DNA of 64,000 bases from Streptomyces sp. CBMA152 (GCF_014596475.1 NZ_MECJ01000015.1:186001-250000); one strand, 5' to 3'. Shown: positions 8,657-17,012, counted from the stretch's first letter. The notes: generated by a model from the sequence alone, not told the origin. Made by a program: numbers and translations.

Positions 8657-9268
8657 GTGCCGAAGAACAAGAAGCAGCAGGTGACCGCCTCGCCCGAGCG
8701 GCGCGGGGAACTCCTCGCGACCGCCGCCGAGGTGTTCGCGGCCCAGGGCTACAACGCCACCACCGTCCGCCGGATCGCGGACGAGGCCGGCATGCTCGCG
8801 GGCAGCCTCTACTACCACTTCGATTCCAAGGAATCGATGCTCGACGAGATCCTCTCCACCTTCCTGACCGAGCTCTGGGAGGGGTACGACGCGGTGCTCG
8901 CCGCCGGGCTCGGGCCGCGGGAGACCATCGAAGCCCTGGTCACCGAGTCGTTCCGGGAGATCGACCGGCATCGGGCGGCCGTCGCGATCTACCAGAAGGA
9001 GTCCCGCCACCTCGCCGTCCAGCCCCGCTTCACCTACCTCGCCGACTCGCAGCGCAAATTCGAGCAGGCGTGGCTGGGGACGCTGGAGCGCGGGGTCGAG
9101 GCGAAGGCGTTCCGGGCGGACCTGGACGTCCGGCTCACCTATCGATTCGTTCGGGACACGGTGTGGGTCGCCGCGTCCTGGTACCGGCCGGGCGGGCAGC
9201 ACAGCCCGGAGGAAATCGCCCGCCAGTATCTGTCGATGGTGCTGGACGGAATCGCCGTACGCGAATAA
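8657..9268 (+). CDS. kstR2: TetR-family regulator, KstR2-like
   Basis: A 203-residue TetR repressor with a GTG start at 8657. The N-terminal helix-turn-helix (residues about 15-60) contains AAEVFAAQGYNATTVRRIAD and GMLAGSLYYHFDSKESM. The ligand domain contains ESRHLAVQPRFTYLADSQRKFEQAW and ends DTVWVAASWYRPGG, the pattern I associate with KstR2 (Rv3557c). KstR2 represses the C/D-ring genes until a HIP-derived CoA ester (HIP: hexahydroindanedione propionate) releases it. Two copies of a matching palindrome lie at the two divergent promoters of the surrounding cluster. The gene sits between ipdF and fadA6, as in mycobacteria. The TetR call is certain and the KstR2 assignment is strong. Confidence 0.85.
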   Translation: MPKNKKQQVTASPERRGELLATAAEVFAAQGYNATTVRRIADEAGMLAGSLYYHFDSKESMLDEILSTFLTELWEGYDAVLAAGLGPRETIEALVTESFREIDRHRAAVAIYQKESRHLAVQPRFTYLADSQRKFEQAWLGTLERGVEAKAFRADLDVRLTYRFVRDTVWVAASWYRPGGQHSPEEIARQYLSMVLDGIAVRE

Positions 9269-9294
9269 CTCACCTCTCCATAAAGGGAGTTGGA

Positions 9295-10452
9295 ATGTCC
9301 GAGGCCTATATCGTCGAAGCGGTGCGGACGCCTGTCGGGCGGCGCGGGGGCGGGCTCTCGGCCGTCCATCCGGCGGATCTGGGGGCGCATGTGCTCACCG
9401 CGCTCGTGCAGCGTTCCGGAATCGATCCGGCCGCCGTCGAGGACGTCGTCTTCGGCTGCCTCGACGCGGTCGGGCCGCAGGCCGGGGACATCGCGCGGAC
9501 GGCGTGGCTGGCGGCCGGGCTGCCGCAGGAGGTGCCGGGCGTCACCGTCGACCGCCAGTGCGGCTCCTCCCAGCAGGCCGTGCACTTCGCCGCCCAGGCG
9601 GTCCTCTCCGGCACCCAGGACCTGGTGGTCGCGGGCGGCGTCCAGAACATGTCGATGATCCCGATCGCCTACGCCTCCCGGCAGGCGGCGGTGCCGCTGG
9701 GCCTGACCGAGGGCCCGTTCGCGGGCTCCGAGGGCTGGCGGGCACGGTACGGGAGGCAGCCGGTCGACCAGTTCCACGGCGCCGAGCTGATCGCGCGGAA
9801 GTGGCGGATCACCCGCGGCGACCAGGAGGAGTTCGCGCTCGGCTCGCACCGGCGGGCGCTCCGCGCGATCGACGAGGGCCGCTTCACGCGCGAGACCGTG
9901 CCGTACGGAGGCGTGACCGTGGACGAGGGTCCGCGCCGCGACACGAGCCTGGAGAAGATGGCGGCGCTCAAGCCGGTCGTCGACGGCGGGACGATCACGG
10001 CCGCCTGCTCCTCCCAGGTCTCGGACGGCGCCGCCGCGCTGCTGCTCGCGAGCGAGCGGGCGGTACGGGAGCACGGGCTGACCCCGCGCGCCCGCGTCCA
10101 CCACCTCTCCGTACGCGGCGAGGACCCGATCCGGATGCTCTCGGCCCCGATACCGGCGACCGCGTACGCCCTGAAGAAGGCGGGTCTGACACTCGACGCG
10201 ATCGACCTGGTGGAGATCAACGAGGCGTTCGCGCCGGTGGTGCTCGCCTGGCTGAAGGAGACCGGCGCCGACCCGGCGAAGGTCAACGTCAACGGTGGGG
10301 CCATCGCGCTCGGCCACCCGCTGGGCGCCACCGGCGTCAAGCTGATGACGACCCTGCTGCACGAGCTGGAGCGCACCGGCGGCCGGTACGGCCTGCAGAC
10401 GATGTGCGAGGGCGGCGGACAGGCGAACGTGACCATCATCGAGCGGCTGTAG
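9295..10452 (+). CDS. fadA6: Acetyl-CoA acyltransferase FadA6 (thiolase)
   Basis: A 385-residue degradative thiolase from the ATG at 9295, behind aaagggag. The longer open frame starting inside the regulator is not used. Thiolase landmarks are the nucleophile Cys89 in DRQCGSS, the EINEAFAP loop, His341 in GGAIALGHPLGATG and the second catalytic Cys371 in MCEGGGQ. In the steroid C/D-ring pathway FadA6 cleaves a ring-derived 3-oxoacyl-CoA to release acetyl-CoA. The gene comes directly after the KstR2-like regulator, the same order as in Mycobacterium. The ribosome-site sequence is nearly the same as that of the SDR gene at 17013. Confidence 0.85.
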   Translation: MSEAYIVEAVRTPVGRRGGGLSAVHPADLGAHVLTALVQRSGIDPAAVEDVVFGCLDAVGPQAGDIARTAWLAAGLPQEVPGVTVDRQCGSSQQAVHFAAQAVLSGTQDLVVAGGVQNMSMIPIAYASRQAAVPLGLTEGPFAGSEGWRARYGRQPVDQFHGAELIARKWRITRGDQEEFALGSHRRALRAIDEGRFTRETVPYGGVTVDEGPRRDTSLEKMAALKPVVDGGTITAACSSQVSDGAAALLLASERAVREHGLTPRARVHHLSVRGEDPIRMLSAPIPATAYALKKAGLTLDAIDLVEINEAFAPVVLAWLKETGADPAKVNVNGGAIALGHPLGATGVKLMTTLLHELERTGGRYGLQTMCEGGGQANVTIIERL

Positions 10453-10568
10453 CGGGAGGTCAGGGGGTGGACGGGGGAGTGGTGCGGCCCACACGTTCGA
10501 GCCTGGCCGGAACGGGGTGGCGTGGTACAGTTTCCCCGTTGCAGTTTTGGTACCCATAGACTTTATGT

Positions 10569-10614
10569 GCGCCTGACGGGAATGTTTCTCCATCAGGCGC
10601 GTTTTATTGTTTTT
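10569..10614 (+). terminator. Intrinsic terminator upstream of csp
   Basis: An 8-bp stem (GCGCCTGA at 10569-10576 with TCAGGCGC at 10593-10600) and a 16-base loop are followed by the T-rich run gttttattgttttt. It ends transcription from fadA6. If the csp promoter lies upstream (around 10520-10565), it could also act as a leader attenuator for the cold-shock gene. Confidence 0.7.
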
Positions 10615-10658
10615 CCGGCTTTCTCCGGATGGGGCCCCTACCTATTCAGGAGAATGAC

Positions 10659-10862
10659 ATGGCTACTGGCACCGTGAAGTGGTTCAACTCGGAAAAGGGC
10701 TTCGGCTTCATCGAGCAGGACGGCGGCGGCCCGGACGTCTTCGCCCACTACTCGAACATCGCCTCCTCCGGCTTCCGTGAGCTCCTCGAGGGCCAGAAGG
10801 TCTCCTTCGAGGTCACCCAGGGCCAGAAGGGCCTGCAGGCGGAGAACATCCTCCCCGCCTGA
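10659..10862 (+). CDS. Cold-shock protein (CspA family)
   Basis: A 67-residue single-domain OB-fold protein from the ATG at 10659, behind aggag. It opens [18 protein letters not shown], so RNP1 is KGFGFIE and RNP2 is DVFAHYS. It binds single-stranded RNA and DNA and melts RNA structure as a chaperone. It lies just upstream of a DEAD-box helicase, a common pairing in Streptomyces for cold or growth-phase RNA remodelling. A strong hairpin follows the stop. The gene sits inside the gap between the two halves of the steroid cluster and is functionally unrelated to it. Confidence 0.95.
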   Translation: MATGTVKWFNSEKGFGFIEQDGGGPDVFAHYSNIASSGFRELLEGQKVSFEVTQGQKGLQAENILPA

Positions 10863-10881
10863 TCTTCGGCGAATTCCGCTA

Positions 10882-10920
10882 GCCGGGACCCGCACCGCGC
10901 AGGTGCGGGTCCCGGCTTGC
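10882..10920 (+). terminator. Strong terminator after csp
   Basis: A perfect 15-bp GC-rich stem (10882-10896 with 10902-10916) with a 5-base loop, followed by tt. It lies 20 bases after the csp stop and directly before the helicase gene. It should uncouple most csp transcription from the helicase. Confidence 0.8.
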
Positions 10921-10958
10921 GTGCTGTCCGTCCCCCGGCCCCGGAAGGCACCCTCCGT

Positions 10959-12536
10959 ATGACGCGCATGACCTCCCGCAAGCGCCCCAGCTCCAGCTCC
11001 AGCAAGCCCGCCGCGAAGCCCGCGCGCGGCCGGACCGTACAGCCGCAGGGTGAGTTCACGCTGCCGGAGACCGTCACGCCCGCGCTGCCCTCCGTGGCCG
11101 CCTTCGCCGACCTCGACATGCCCGCGGCGCTGCTCAAGACGCTCGCGGCGCAGGGTGTCACCGAGCCGTTCCCGATCCAGGCCGCCACCCTGCCGAACTC
11201 GCTGGCGGGCCGCGACATCCTCGGCCGGGGCCGCACCGGCTCGGGCAAGACCCTGGCCTTCGGCCTCGCCCTCCTGGCCCGTACGGCCGGACACCGTGCC
11301 GAGCCGAAGGCGCCGCTGGCGATGGTGCTCGTGCCGACGCGCGAGCTCGCGCAGCAGGTCACCGACGCGCTCACGCCGTACGCCACCGCCGTCAACCTGC
11401 GTCTGACCACCGTCGTCGGCGGTCTCTCCCTCACCAAGCAGGCCAACGCGCTGCGACGCGGCGCCGAGGTCCTGGTGGCGACGCCGGGCCGGCTCAAGGA
11501 CCTCATAGAGCGCGGCGACTGCGTGCTCGGCCAGGTGCGTACGACGGTGCTCGACGAGGCCGACCAGATGGCCGACATGGGCTTCATGCCGCAGGTCACG
11601 GCGCTGCTGAAGCAGGTCGAGCCGGGCGGCCAGCGGATGCTGTTCTCCGCGACCCTGGACAAGAACATCGACCGCCTGGTGCGGATGTTCCTCACCGACC
11701 CGGTCGTCCACTCCGTGGACCCCTCGGCGGGCGCGGTCACGACGATGGAGCACCACGTGCTCTACATCCAGGACGAGACCGACAAGAAGGCCGTCACCGA
11801 GCGCATCGCGGCGCGCGACGGCCGGGTGATCATGTTCCTGGACACCAAGCGTTCGGTGGACCGGCTGGTCAAGCGGCTGCTCGCCAGCGGTGTCCGCGCG
11901 GCGGGCCTGCACGGCGGCCGCTCCCAGCCGCAGCGCAACCGCACGCTTGAGCAGTTCAAGAACGGCCAGGTCACCGCGCTGGTCGCGACGAACGTCGCGG
12001 CGCGCGGCATCCACGTCGACGACCTCGACCTGGTCGTCAACGTCGACCCGCCGACCGACCACAAGGACTACCTCCACCGCGGCGGCCGCACGGCCCGCGC
12101 GGGCGAGTCGGGCAGCGTGGTCACCCTCGTCCTGCCCGAGCAGAAGCGCGAGATGACCCGCCTCATGTCCTTCGCGGGGATCCGCCCGCAGACGGCGGCG
12201 GTCAAGTCGAGCGACGAGGAGCTGGTACGCGTGACGGGCGCTCGCGAGCCGTCCGGCGTCCCGGTCGTGATCGAGGTCCCGGCCCAGCCGGCCCCGTCGA
12301 CGAGCCGCAGCCGCAGCCGTGGCTCCCGCTCGGGTGGTGCGCGCAGCGCCTCGGGCGCCCGTACGTCGGGTGGCACGGGTGGTACGCGCACCTCGGGTGG
12401 CACTGGTGGTGCCCGCACGTCGGGCGGCAGCGGTGGTGCCCGCACCCAGGCCGGCGGCCGCGCGGGCCAGGGCGGTGCGCCCCGGCGCGGAGGCCGTCCC
12501 CAGGGCGGCGGGGGTCGTCGCAGCGCGACGGCGTAA
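10959..12536 (+). CDS. DEAD-box RNA helicase
   Basis: 525 residues from the ATG at 10959, behind a ggaagg ribosome site; codons further upstream overlap the csp terminator. The helicase core carries the Q motif (EPFPIQAATLP), motif I GRTGSGKT near residue 91, Ia PTRELAQQ, Ib TPGR, motif II DEAD near 197, motif III SAT, and motif VI as HRGGRTARAG, a variant of the usual HRxGRTGRxG. The C-terminal tail is a long low-complexity run of repeated RTSGGTGG-like units with Arg, an RNA-binding feature. It probably unwinds structured RNA together with the cold-shock protein upstream. A GC hairpin follows the stop. Confidence 0.92.
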   Translation: MTRMTSRKRPSSSSSKPAAKPARGRTVQPQGEFTLPETVTPALPSVAAFADLDMPAALLKTLAAQGVTEPFPIQAATLPNSLAGRDILGRGRTGSGKTLAFGLALLARTAGHRAEPKAPLAMVLVPTRELAQQVTDALTPYATAVNLRLTTVVGGLSLTKQANALRRGAEVLVATPGRLKDLIERGDCVLGQVRTTVLDEADQMADMGFMPQVTALLKQVEPGGQRMLFSATLDKNIDRLVRMFLTDPVVHSVDPSAGAVTTMEHHVLYIQDETDKKAVTERIAARDGRVIMFLDTKRSVDRLVKRLLASGVRAAGLHGGRSQPQRNRTLEQFKNGQVTALVATNVAARGIHVDDLDLVVNVDPPTDHKDYLHRGGRTARAGESGSVVTLVLPEQKREMTRLMSFAGIRPQTAAVKSSDEELVRVTGAREPSGVPVVIEVPAQPAPSTSRSRSRGSRSGGARSASGARTSGGTGGTRTSGGTGGARTSGGSGGARTQAGGRAGQGGAPRRGGRPQGGGGRRSATA

Positions 12537-12565
12537 GGCCGGGGGGCTTCGCCCCCGGCCCCTTC
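12537..12565 (+). terminator. Terminator after DEAD-box helicase
   Basis: A 9-bp stem GGCCGGGGG (12537-12545) and CCCCCGGCC (12552-12560) closes a GCTTCG loop directly behind the stop codon. A second similar hairpin lies at 12729-12747 with a gta loop, in the position of a terminator for the convergent ipdC gene. Confidence 0.75.
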
Positions 12566-12639
12566 CCCCACCCCGCCCCTTCCCGAAAGCCCTTGGCGGG
12601 CGGCCGGGTTCTTCGGCTGCGGCCCGGTGGGGGCTGAGC

Positions 12640-12687
12640 GCGCAGTTCCCCGCGCCCCTAACTACCTAGGGGCGCGGGGAACTGCGC
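12640..12687. repeat. Inverted pair of the 19-bp intergenic element
   Basis: One + copy (12640-12658) and one - copy (12669-12687) of the core face each other across ten bases. Together they give a 20-odd bp perfect stem. It sits between the convergent helicase and ipdC genes. Confidence 0.9.
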
Positions 12688-12782
12688 GAGCAACCCAGCA
12701 CGGTCCGCAGGCAAAAGGGGTCCGGGGTCCGGGGGCGTAGCCCCCGGGAACACACCTCAACCCCCACCCACCCCCGGAGGGC

Positions 12783-13841
12783 TCAGGGAAGGGGTGGGGT
12801 GGGGGACAAGGCCGTCAGGATCGACGTCGCCTCCCCCATCACCCGCCCCACCAGCTCCTCCACGCTCGGCAGATCCGAGATCACCCCCGCCACCTGCCCC
12901 GACGCCATCACGCCGGACTCCGGCCGCCCGTCCACCATCGACGCCTTCAGCAGCATCGGGACATTGGCAGCCAGCAGCACCTGACTCCACGTCAAGTCCT
13001 TGCCGTGCCGCAGGGCGAGCCCGTCCCGGAGCATCCGGGACCAGGTCAGGCCGGACACGCGGCGGAAGGCGGAAGCGTGCCGAGCCGCACGCGTCAACGC
13101 CCGCACCCGCCCCGCCCGTTCGAGCGAGGCCACGAACTCCGTACGCAGCATGCGGTGCGGCAGGCCGTCCACCGCCCGCGTCACCGTCACATCCCCCACC
13201 CCCGCCGCCAGATACCGCGCCTTCACCGCGTCCGGCACCGGAGAGTCGGAGGTCAGCAGGAAGCGCGTGCCCATCGCGACCCCCGCCGCCCCGTACGCCA
13301 GCGCCGCCACCAGACCGCGCCCGTCGCAGAAGCCGCCGGCCGCGATCACCGGGATGTCCACCGCGTCCACCACCTGCGGCAGCAGGACCGTCGTCGCCAC
13401 CTCGCCGGTGTGGCCGCCGCCCTCCCCGCCCTGCACGATCACCGCGTCCGCGCCCCACGCCGCGACCTTCTCGGCGTGCCGCCGCGCCCCGACGGACGGC
13501 ACGACCACCACCCCCGCGTCCTTCAGCTCGGCGATCAGCTCGCGCGACGGGGCGAGGGCGAAGGACGCCACCCGCACGCCCTCCTCCACGATGATCCGCA
13601 CCCGCTCCCGCGCATCCCCCGCGTCCGCCCGCAGATTGACCCCGAACGGCGCGTCCGTACGGGACTTGACCTCCCGTACCGCCGCCCGCAGCGCGTCCGT
13701 GGTCATCGTCGCCGAGGCCAGGATGCCCAGCGCCCCCGCCTCGGCCGTGGCCGTCACCAGCCGGGGCCCGGCCACCCAGCCCATGCCCGTCTGCACGATC
13801 GGGTGCCGCACCCCGACGAGCGCCGTCAGCGCCGTCTCCAT
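12783..13841 (-). CDS. ipdC: Nitronate monooxygenase-family flavoprotein IpdC
   Basis: A 352-residue FMN-dependent TIM barrel of the nitronate monooxygenase family. Landmarks are HPIVQTGMGWVAGP at the N-terminus, PFGVNLR, the FMN-phosphate segment VQGGEGGGHTGE, and VIAAGGFCDGRG followed by GAAGVAMGTRFLLT. The ATG overlaps the stop of ipdB (ATGA). In the KstR2 regulon the matching gene is ipdC (Rv3553), a flavin reductase acting on the ring-C enone CoA ester before ring opening. The cluster position, right after ipdAB, is the mycobacterial order. The family is certain; the IpdC role is from context. Confidence 0.83.
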   Translation of the reverse strand: METALTALVGVRHPIVQTGMGWVAGPRLVTATAEAGALGILASATMTTDALRAAVREVKSRTDAPFGVNLRADAGDARERVRIIVEEGVRVASFALAPSRELIAELKDAGVVVVPSVGARRHAEKVAAWGADAVIVQGGEGGGHTGEVATTVLLPQVVDAVDIPVIAAGGFCDGRGLVAALAYGAAGVAMGTRFLLTSDSPVPDAVKARYLAAGVGDVTVTRAVDGLPHRMLRTEFVASLERAGRVRALTRAARHASAFRRVSGLTWSRMLRDGLALRHGKDLTWSQVLLAANVPMLLKASMVDGRPESGVMASGQVAGVISDLPSVEELVGRVMGEATSILTALSPTPPLP

Positions 13842-14563
13842 CAGACGGCCCGGACCTCTCGCTCACGGTGACCCGATGGGTCGATCACCTCTCGTATGCA
13901 GTGCAGCTCCTCGGCAGTCGGATCACGCGTATACGGAACTTCGGCGTCGACCACCAACGCGAAACCCGTCGCCGACCGCACCTCCTCCACCGTCACCCCC
14001 GGATGCAGCGACGCCAGCCGCATCGAGTGGTCGGGCGTCGCGAAGTCGAAGACGCCGAGGTCGCTCACGACCCGGGGGATATGGTGATAGCGCGCCCCGG
14101 CGGCGGCCGCGCGGTCGTAGCCGACGCCGCACACCATGTCGACCGCCGGGACGAACACCCGGGGTGAGTGCCTGGGGATCCAGTAACTCACCGGGTTGTT
14201 GAGGGTGTTGACCGGGGCTCCGCGCACCCCGAGCAACTGCCGCGTCGGGGCCGCCCAGTCGCCGATGCAGGAGATGTTCTGGTTGCCGAACCGGTCGATT
14301 TGGCTCGCGCCCATCATCACGTGCCGGCGGCCGCCGGTGACCATGGTGAGATGACGGCGGTACGGGAGCCAGCCCTCGGCTGCCCCGTCCGCCCCCACCA
14401 GCGTCGCCTCGCCGTCGGTGAGCAGCAGGTCGGGCGCGAACGTGCGCCGTGCCAGGCGGGCGCCGATCGACGGGATCAGGCCCATCGGGCTGGCCAGCAC
14501 CTCCCCGTCGCCCCGCCAGGCCTCGGCGCACGCGGTCACGCAGTACTCCGCGCGACTGATCAC
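13841..14563 (-). CDS. ipdB: CoA-transferase-like COCHEA-CoA hydrolase, beta subunit (IpdB)
   Basis: 240 residues from the GTG at 14563, which overlaps the ipdA stop (GTGA). The longer frame upstream is a shadow of ipdA. It has the class I CoA-transferase beta-subunit fold, with GLIPSIGARLARRTFAPDLLLTDGEA and HVMMGASQIDRFGNQNISC. It pairs with IpdA to form a heterodimeric hydrolase. In mycobacteria IpdAB opens ring C by a retro-Claisen cleavage of the CoA ester left after ring D is opened. Translational coupling at both ends (ipdA, ipdC) fits a fixed complex and operon. Confidence 0.85.
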   Translation of the reverse strand: MISRAEYCVTACAEAWRGDGEVLASPMGLIPSIGARLARRTFAPDLLLTDGEATLVGADGAAEGWLPYRRHLTMVTGGRRHVMMGASQIDRFGNQNISCIGDWAAPTRQLLGVRGAPVNTLNNPVSYWIPRHSPRVFVPAVDMVCGVGYDRAAAAGARYHHIPRVVSDLGVFDFATPDHSMRLASLHPGVTVEEVRSATGFALVVDAEVPYTRDPTAEELHCIREVIDPSGHREREVRAV

Positions 14564-15405
14564 CGGACCTCCTCGTGCCAGGCCTGGACGGCCGACTGGT
14601 AGCTCTTCTCGTCCGGCCCCGACAGGAACCGCACGGCGAAGTCCTCCCACGGCGTCGTCGCGTACAGCTTCTGGAACGGCTCGTCGCGCTCGTAGTCCGG
14701 CGCACAGGACGTGAAGTGCGCCCCGTGGGGCGCCTCCACCACACCGGTGACCGAGTGGCGCCCGACGAGGAGGGTCTGCGGGACGGCGTCCGCGAAGCCA
14801 CCGTCCACCAGACGTTCGCAGGAGACGTACGCCTCTGCCGCCGCCTCGCAGAACAGGTCGTCGAAGTACGGGTCCGGGCCCAGGTACTGCGCGTTGCCCA
14901 GGCGGTCGGCGCGGTTCAGATGGACCAGGGCCGCGTCCAGGCGCAGCGCGGGCATCGCGACGAACGTCTCGCCGTCCTCGTACGGTGAAGTGACCGTGCG
15001 CAGCGTGGGGTTGACCCGCATGACGTCCGAGCCGAGCCCCGCCCGTACGGGCAGGAACGGCAGCCGGTTGGCGGCCGCGTGCAGCCCCCACATGAACATC
15101 GCCTCGTCGATCTCCATCAGCTCGAACGCGCCCGCCTCGCGGGCCGCGCGGAAGTGCGGTTCGAGGGGGATGGAGTCGAGGGTGGCGAAGGGGGCGACCA
15201 GCTTGCGGACGCGCCCGGCGGCGGCGAGCAGTCCGACGTCAGGACCGCCGTACGAGACGACGGTCAGATCGGTGACGGAGGACCGCAGGATCGCTCTGAC
15301 CAGCGCCATAGGTTTGCGGCGCGAGCCCCAGCCGCCGATGCCGACGGTCATGCCGCTGCGCAGCCGCGCCGCCACCTCGTCGGGCGTCATGGTCTTGTCG
15401 GTCAT
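14560..15405 (-). CDS. ipdA: CoA-transferase-like COCHEA-CoA hydrolase, alpha subunit (IpdA)
   Basis: 281 residues from the ATG at 15405, which overlaps the stop of echA20 (ATGA). The start MTDKTMTPDEVAARLRSGMT and the glycine-rich GIGGWGSRRKPMALVRAIL segment are those of class I CoA-transferase alpha subunits. DLTVVSYGGPDVGLLAAAGRV is the following nucleotide-binding stretch. With IpdB it forms the ring-C-opening hydrolase of steroid catabolism. Its place in a tight echA20-ipdA-ipdB-ipdC run, with no gaps between genes, is the main evidence for this role over a generic glutaconate or 3-oxoacid CoA-transferase. Confidence 0.85.
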   Translation of the reverse strand: MTDKTMTPDEVAARLRSGMTVGIGGWGSRRKPMALVRAILRSSVTDLTVVSYGGPDVGLLAAAGRVRKLVAPFATLDSIPLEPHFRAAREAGAFELMEIDEAMFMWGLHAAANRLPFLPVRAGLGSDVMRVNPTLRTVTSPYEDGETFVAMPALRLDAALVHLNRADRLGNAQYLGPDPYFDDLFCEAAAEAYVSCERLVDGGFADAVPQTLLVGRHSVTGVVEAPHGAHFTSCAPDYERDEPFQKLYATTPWEDFAVRFLSGPDEKSYQSAVQAWHEEVR

Positions 15406-16160
15406 GCCTGATCCCCTCCTTCCCCGCCGCCGAAGTCGGCGCGGAGCCGGTCGGCGATCCCGCTGAGGTTGGCCTCGAAGGTGAAGCCCTGCTCGTAGCG
15501 GTAGCTGCGGTGTACGTCGACGGGGTCGATGCCGTTGATGGCGGCCTTCGCCAGCCGGATGAGCGTGCCGTCCTTGCGGGCGATCTCGCGCGCCAAATCC
15601 AGTGCGGCTGAGGGGAGTTCCGCGCGCTCGACGACCCTCCAGACCGAGCCGTGCGCGTGCAGCTCCCCCGCCGTGACCGTCCGCGAGGTGTAGTAGAGCG
15701 CGCGCATCAGATGCTGGGGGACCAGGCGGGCGAGATGGGTCGCGGCGCCGAGCGCGCCCCGGTCCAGCTCGGGCAGCCCGAACGTGGCGTCCTGAGAAGC
15801 GACCACCGCGTCCGCGTTGCCGACCAGGCCGATGCCGCCGCCGAGGCAGTACCCCTGCACCGCCGCGACGACCGGCACCTCGCACTCGTAGACCGCCGAG
15901 AACGCCTCGTAGCAGCCCCGGTTGGCGCCGATGAGGGCGCTGTGGCCCCGGTCGCGGCGCAGCTCCTTGATGTCGACCCCGGCGTTGAAGCCGCGCCCCT
16001 CGGCGGCCAGGACGACACAGCGGACGCCGGGGTCGCGCCCGGCGGCGCGTACGGCGTCGGCCAGTTCGTACCAGCCCTTCACGGGCAGCGCGTTGACGGG
16101 CGGGAAGTCGACCGTGACGACGGAAATCCCCTTTTCGGGGGCGGTGGTGGAGACACCCAT
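15402..16160 (-). CDS. echA20: Enoyl-CoA hydratase-family ring D hydrolase EchA20
   Basis: 252 residues from the ATG at 16160 (MGVSTTAPEKG). It has the crotonase fold: the first oxyanion-hole segment is GRGFNAGVDIKEL and the second is QGYCLGGGIGLVGNADAVVASQDATFGLPELDRG. In the mycobacterial KstR2 regulon EchA20 hydrolytically opens ring D of the dioxo-indene carboxyl-CoA ester, and its product is the IpdAB substrate. The gene heads a four-gene operon and is divergent from an SDR gene across the second KstR2-type operator. Length and context support EchA20 over a simple fatty-acid hydratase. Confidence 0.84.
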   Translation of the reverse strand: MGVSTTAPEKGISVVTVDFPPVNALPVKGWYELADAVRAAGRDPGVRCVVLAAEGRGFNAGVDIKELRRDRGHSALIGANRGCYEAFSAVYECEVPVVAAVQGYCLGGGIGLVGNADAVVASQDATFGLPELDRGALGAATHLARLVPQHLMRALYYTSRTVTAGELHAHGSVWRVVERAELPSAALDLAREIARKDGTLIRLAKAAINGIDPVDVHRSYRYEQGFTFEANLSGIADRLRADFGGGEGGDQA

Positions 16161-16180
16161 GAGCGGATCAGCTACCTTTC

Positions 16181-16199
16181 CACCAAACATTTGTTAGGC
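16181..16199. promoter_or_regulatory. KstR2-type operator between echA20 and SDR genes
   Basis: The core ACCAAACATTTGTT (16182-16195) is a palindromic TetR site. Read on this strand, it matches the reverse complement of the fadE-ipdF operator at 18 of 20 positions. It sits in the 56-bp gap between the divergent echA20 and SDR genes, so one repressor dimer could control both directions. Compared with the mycobacterial motif AnCAAGnnCTTGnT it has two changes. Confidence 0.75.
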
Positions 16200-16216
16200 A
16201 AGGAAGGTAGCAGCGG

Positions 16217-17011
16217 ATGGAGCTGGCCGGGAAGGCGGCGGTCGTCACCGGGGGCACCCGGGGTGTCGGCGCGGGCATCGCACGGGCGCTCCTCGCGGCG
16301 GGCGCCGACGTCGTGGTCTGCGCCCGCCGCCCACCCGAGCGACCGATCCAAGCGGCGGGCCGCGAGGCCGAGTTCCGCCCGGTCGACCTGCGCGAAGGCG
16401 AGGCCGTACGGGAGTTCTTCGGCGCGGTCGCGACGGAGTACGGGCGCCTCGACCTCCTCGTCAACAACGCGGGCGGCACGCCGTACCGGCTTCTCGGCGA
16501 AAGCGAAGTCAAAGGTGAATCCGACGCCGAGCGCCACGCGCGCGTGATCGCCCTCAACCTCACCGCACCCCTCACCGCCTCCCTCGCCGCGTACCCGTAC
16601 CTGCGTACGTCGGGTGGCTCGGTCGTCATGATCGGCAGCGTCAGTGGTACGCGCCCCTCGCCCGGGACCGCCGCGTACGGCGCCGCCAAGGCCGGGGTGG
16701 AGAGCCTGGCCCGCTCGATGGCGGTCGAGTGGGCACCCGAAGTGCGGGTCAACACCCTGGTCCTGGGCATGGTCCGCACCGAGCTCGCACACCTCCACTA
16801 CGGGGACGCCCAGGGGGTTGCCGCCGTGGAGCGGACCGTGCCGCTCGGGCGACTGGCCGAGCCCTCCGACGTCGGCGCGGCCGTCGTCTTCCTCGCCTCC
16901 GACGCGGCCTCGTACATCACCGGCGCCTCCCTCCTGATCCACGGCGGAGGCGAGCGCCCGGCGTTCCTGGATGCGGCGACGGTCAACACCACTCAAAACA
17001 AAGGGAGTTGA
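16217..17011 (+). CDS. SDR oxidoreductase (Rv3549c-like)
   Basis: A 264-residue short-chain dehydrogenase. The Rossmann motif is VVTGGTRGVGAGIA, followed by NNAGG. The active-site triad is Ser in MIGSVSG with Tyr and Lys in YGAAKAG, and the protein ends ASYITGASLLIHGGGERPAF. The ATG follows a ggaaggtag ribosome site. It heads the rightward arm of the second half of the cluster, directly beside an operator, and is followed one base later by another SDR. The KstR2 regulon has two adjacent SDR genes next to echA20 (Rv3549c and Rv3548c), whose exact steps I cannot name. The enzyme family is certain and the pathway assignment is from context. Confidence 0.82.
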   Translation: MELAGKAAVVTGGTRGVGAGIARALLAAGADVVVCARRPPERPIQAAGREAEFRPVDLREGEAVREFFGAVATEYGRLDLLVNNAGGTPYRLLGESEVKGESDAERHARVIALNLTAPLTASLAAYPYLRTSGGSVVMIGSVSGTRPSPGTAAYGAAKAGVESLARSMAVEWAPEVRVNTLVLGMVRTELAHLHYGDAQGVAAVERTVPLGRLAEPSDVGAAVVFLASDAASYITGASLLIHGGGERPAFLDAATVNTTQNKGS

Positions 17012-17012
17012 A

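Noticed and set aside
12319..12535. Tandem Gly/Thr/Ser-Arg repeats in the helicase tail as a possible repeat array or CRISPR-like element
   Set aside because: They are in-frame coding repeats of a low-complexity RNA-binding tail, with no spacer structure.
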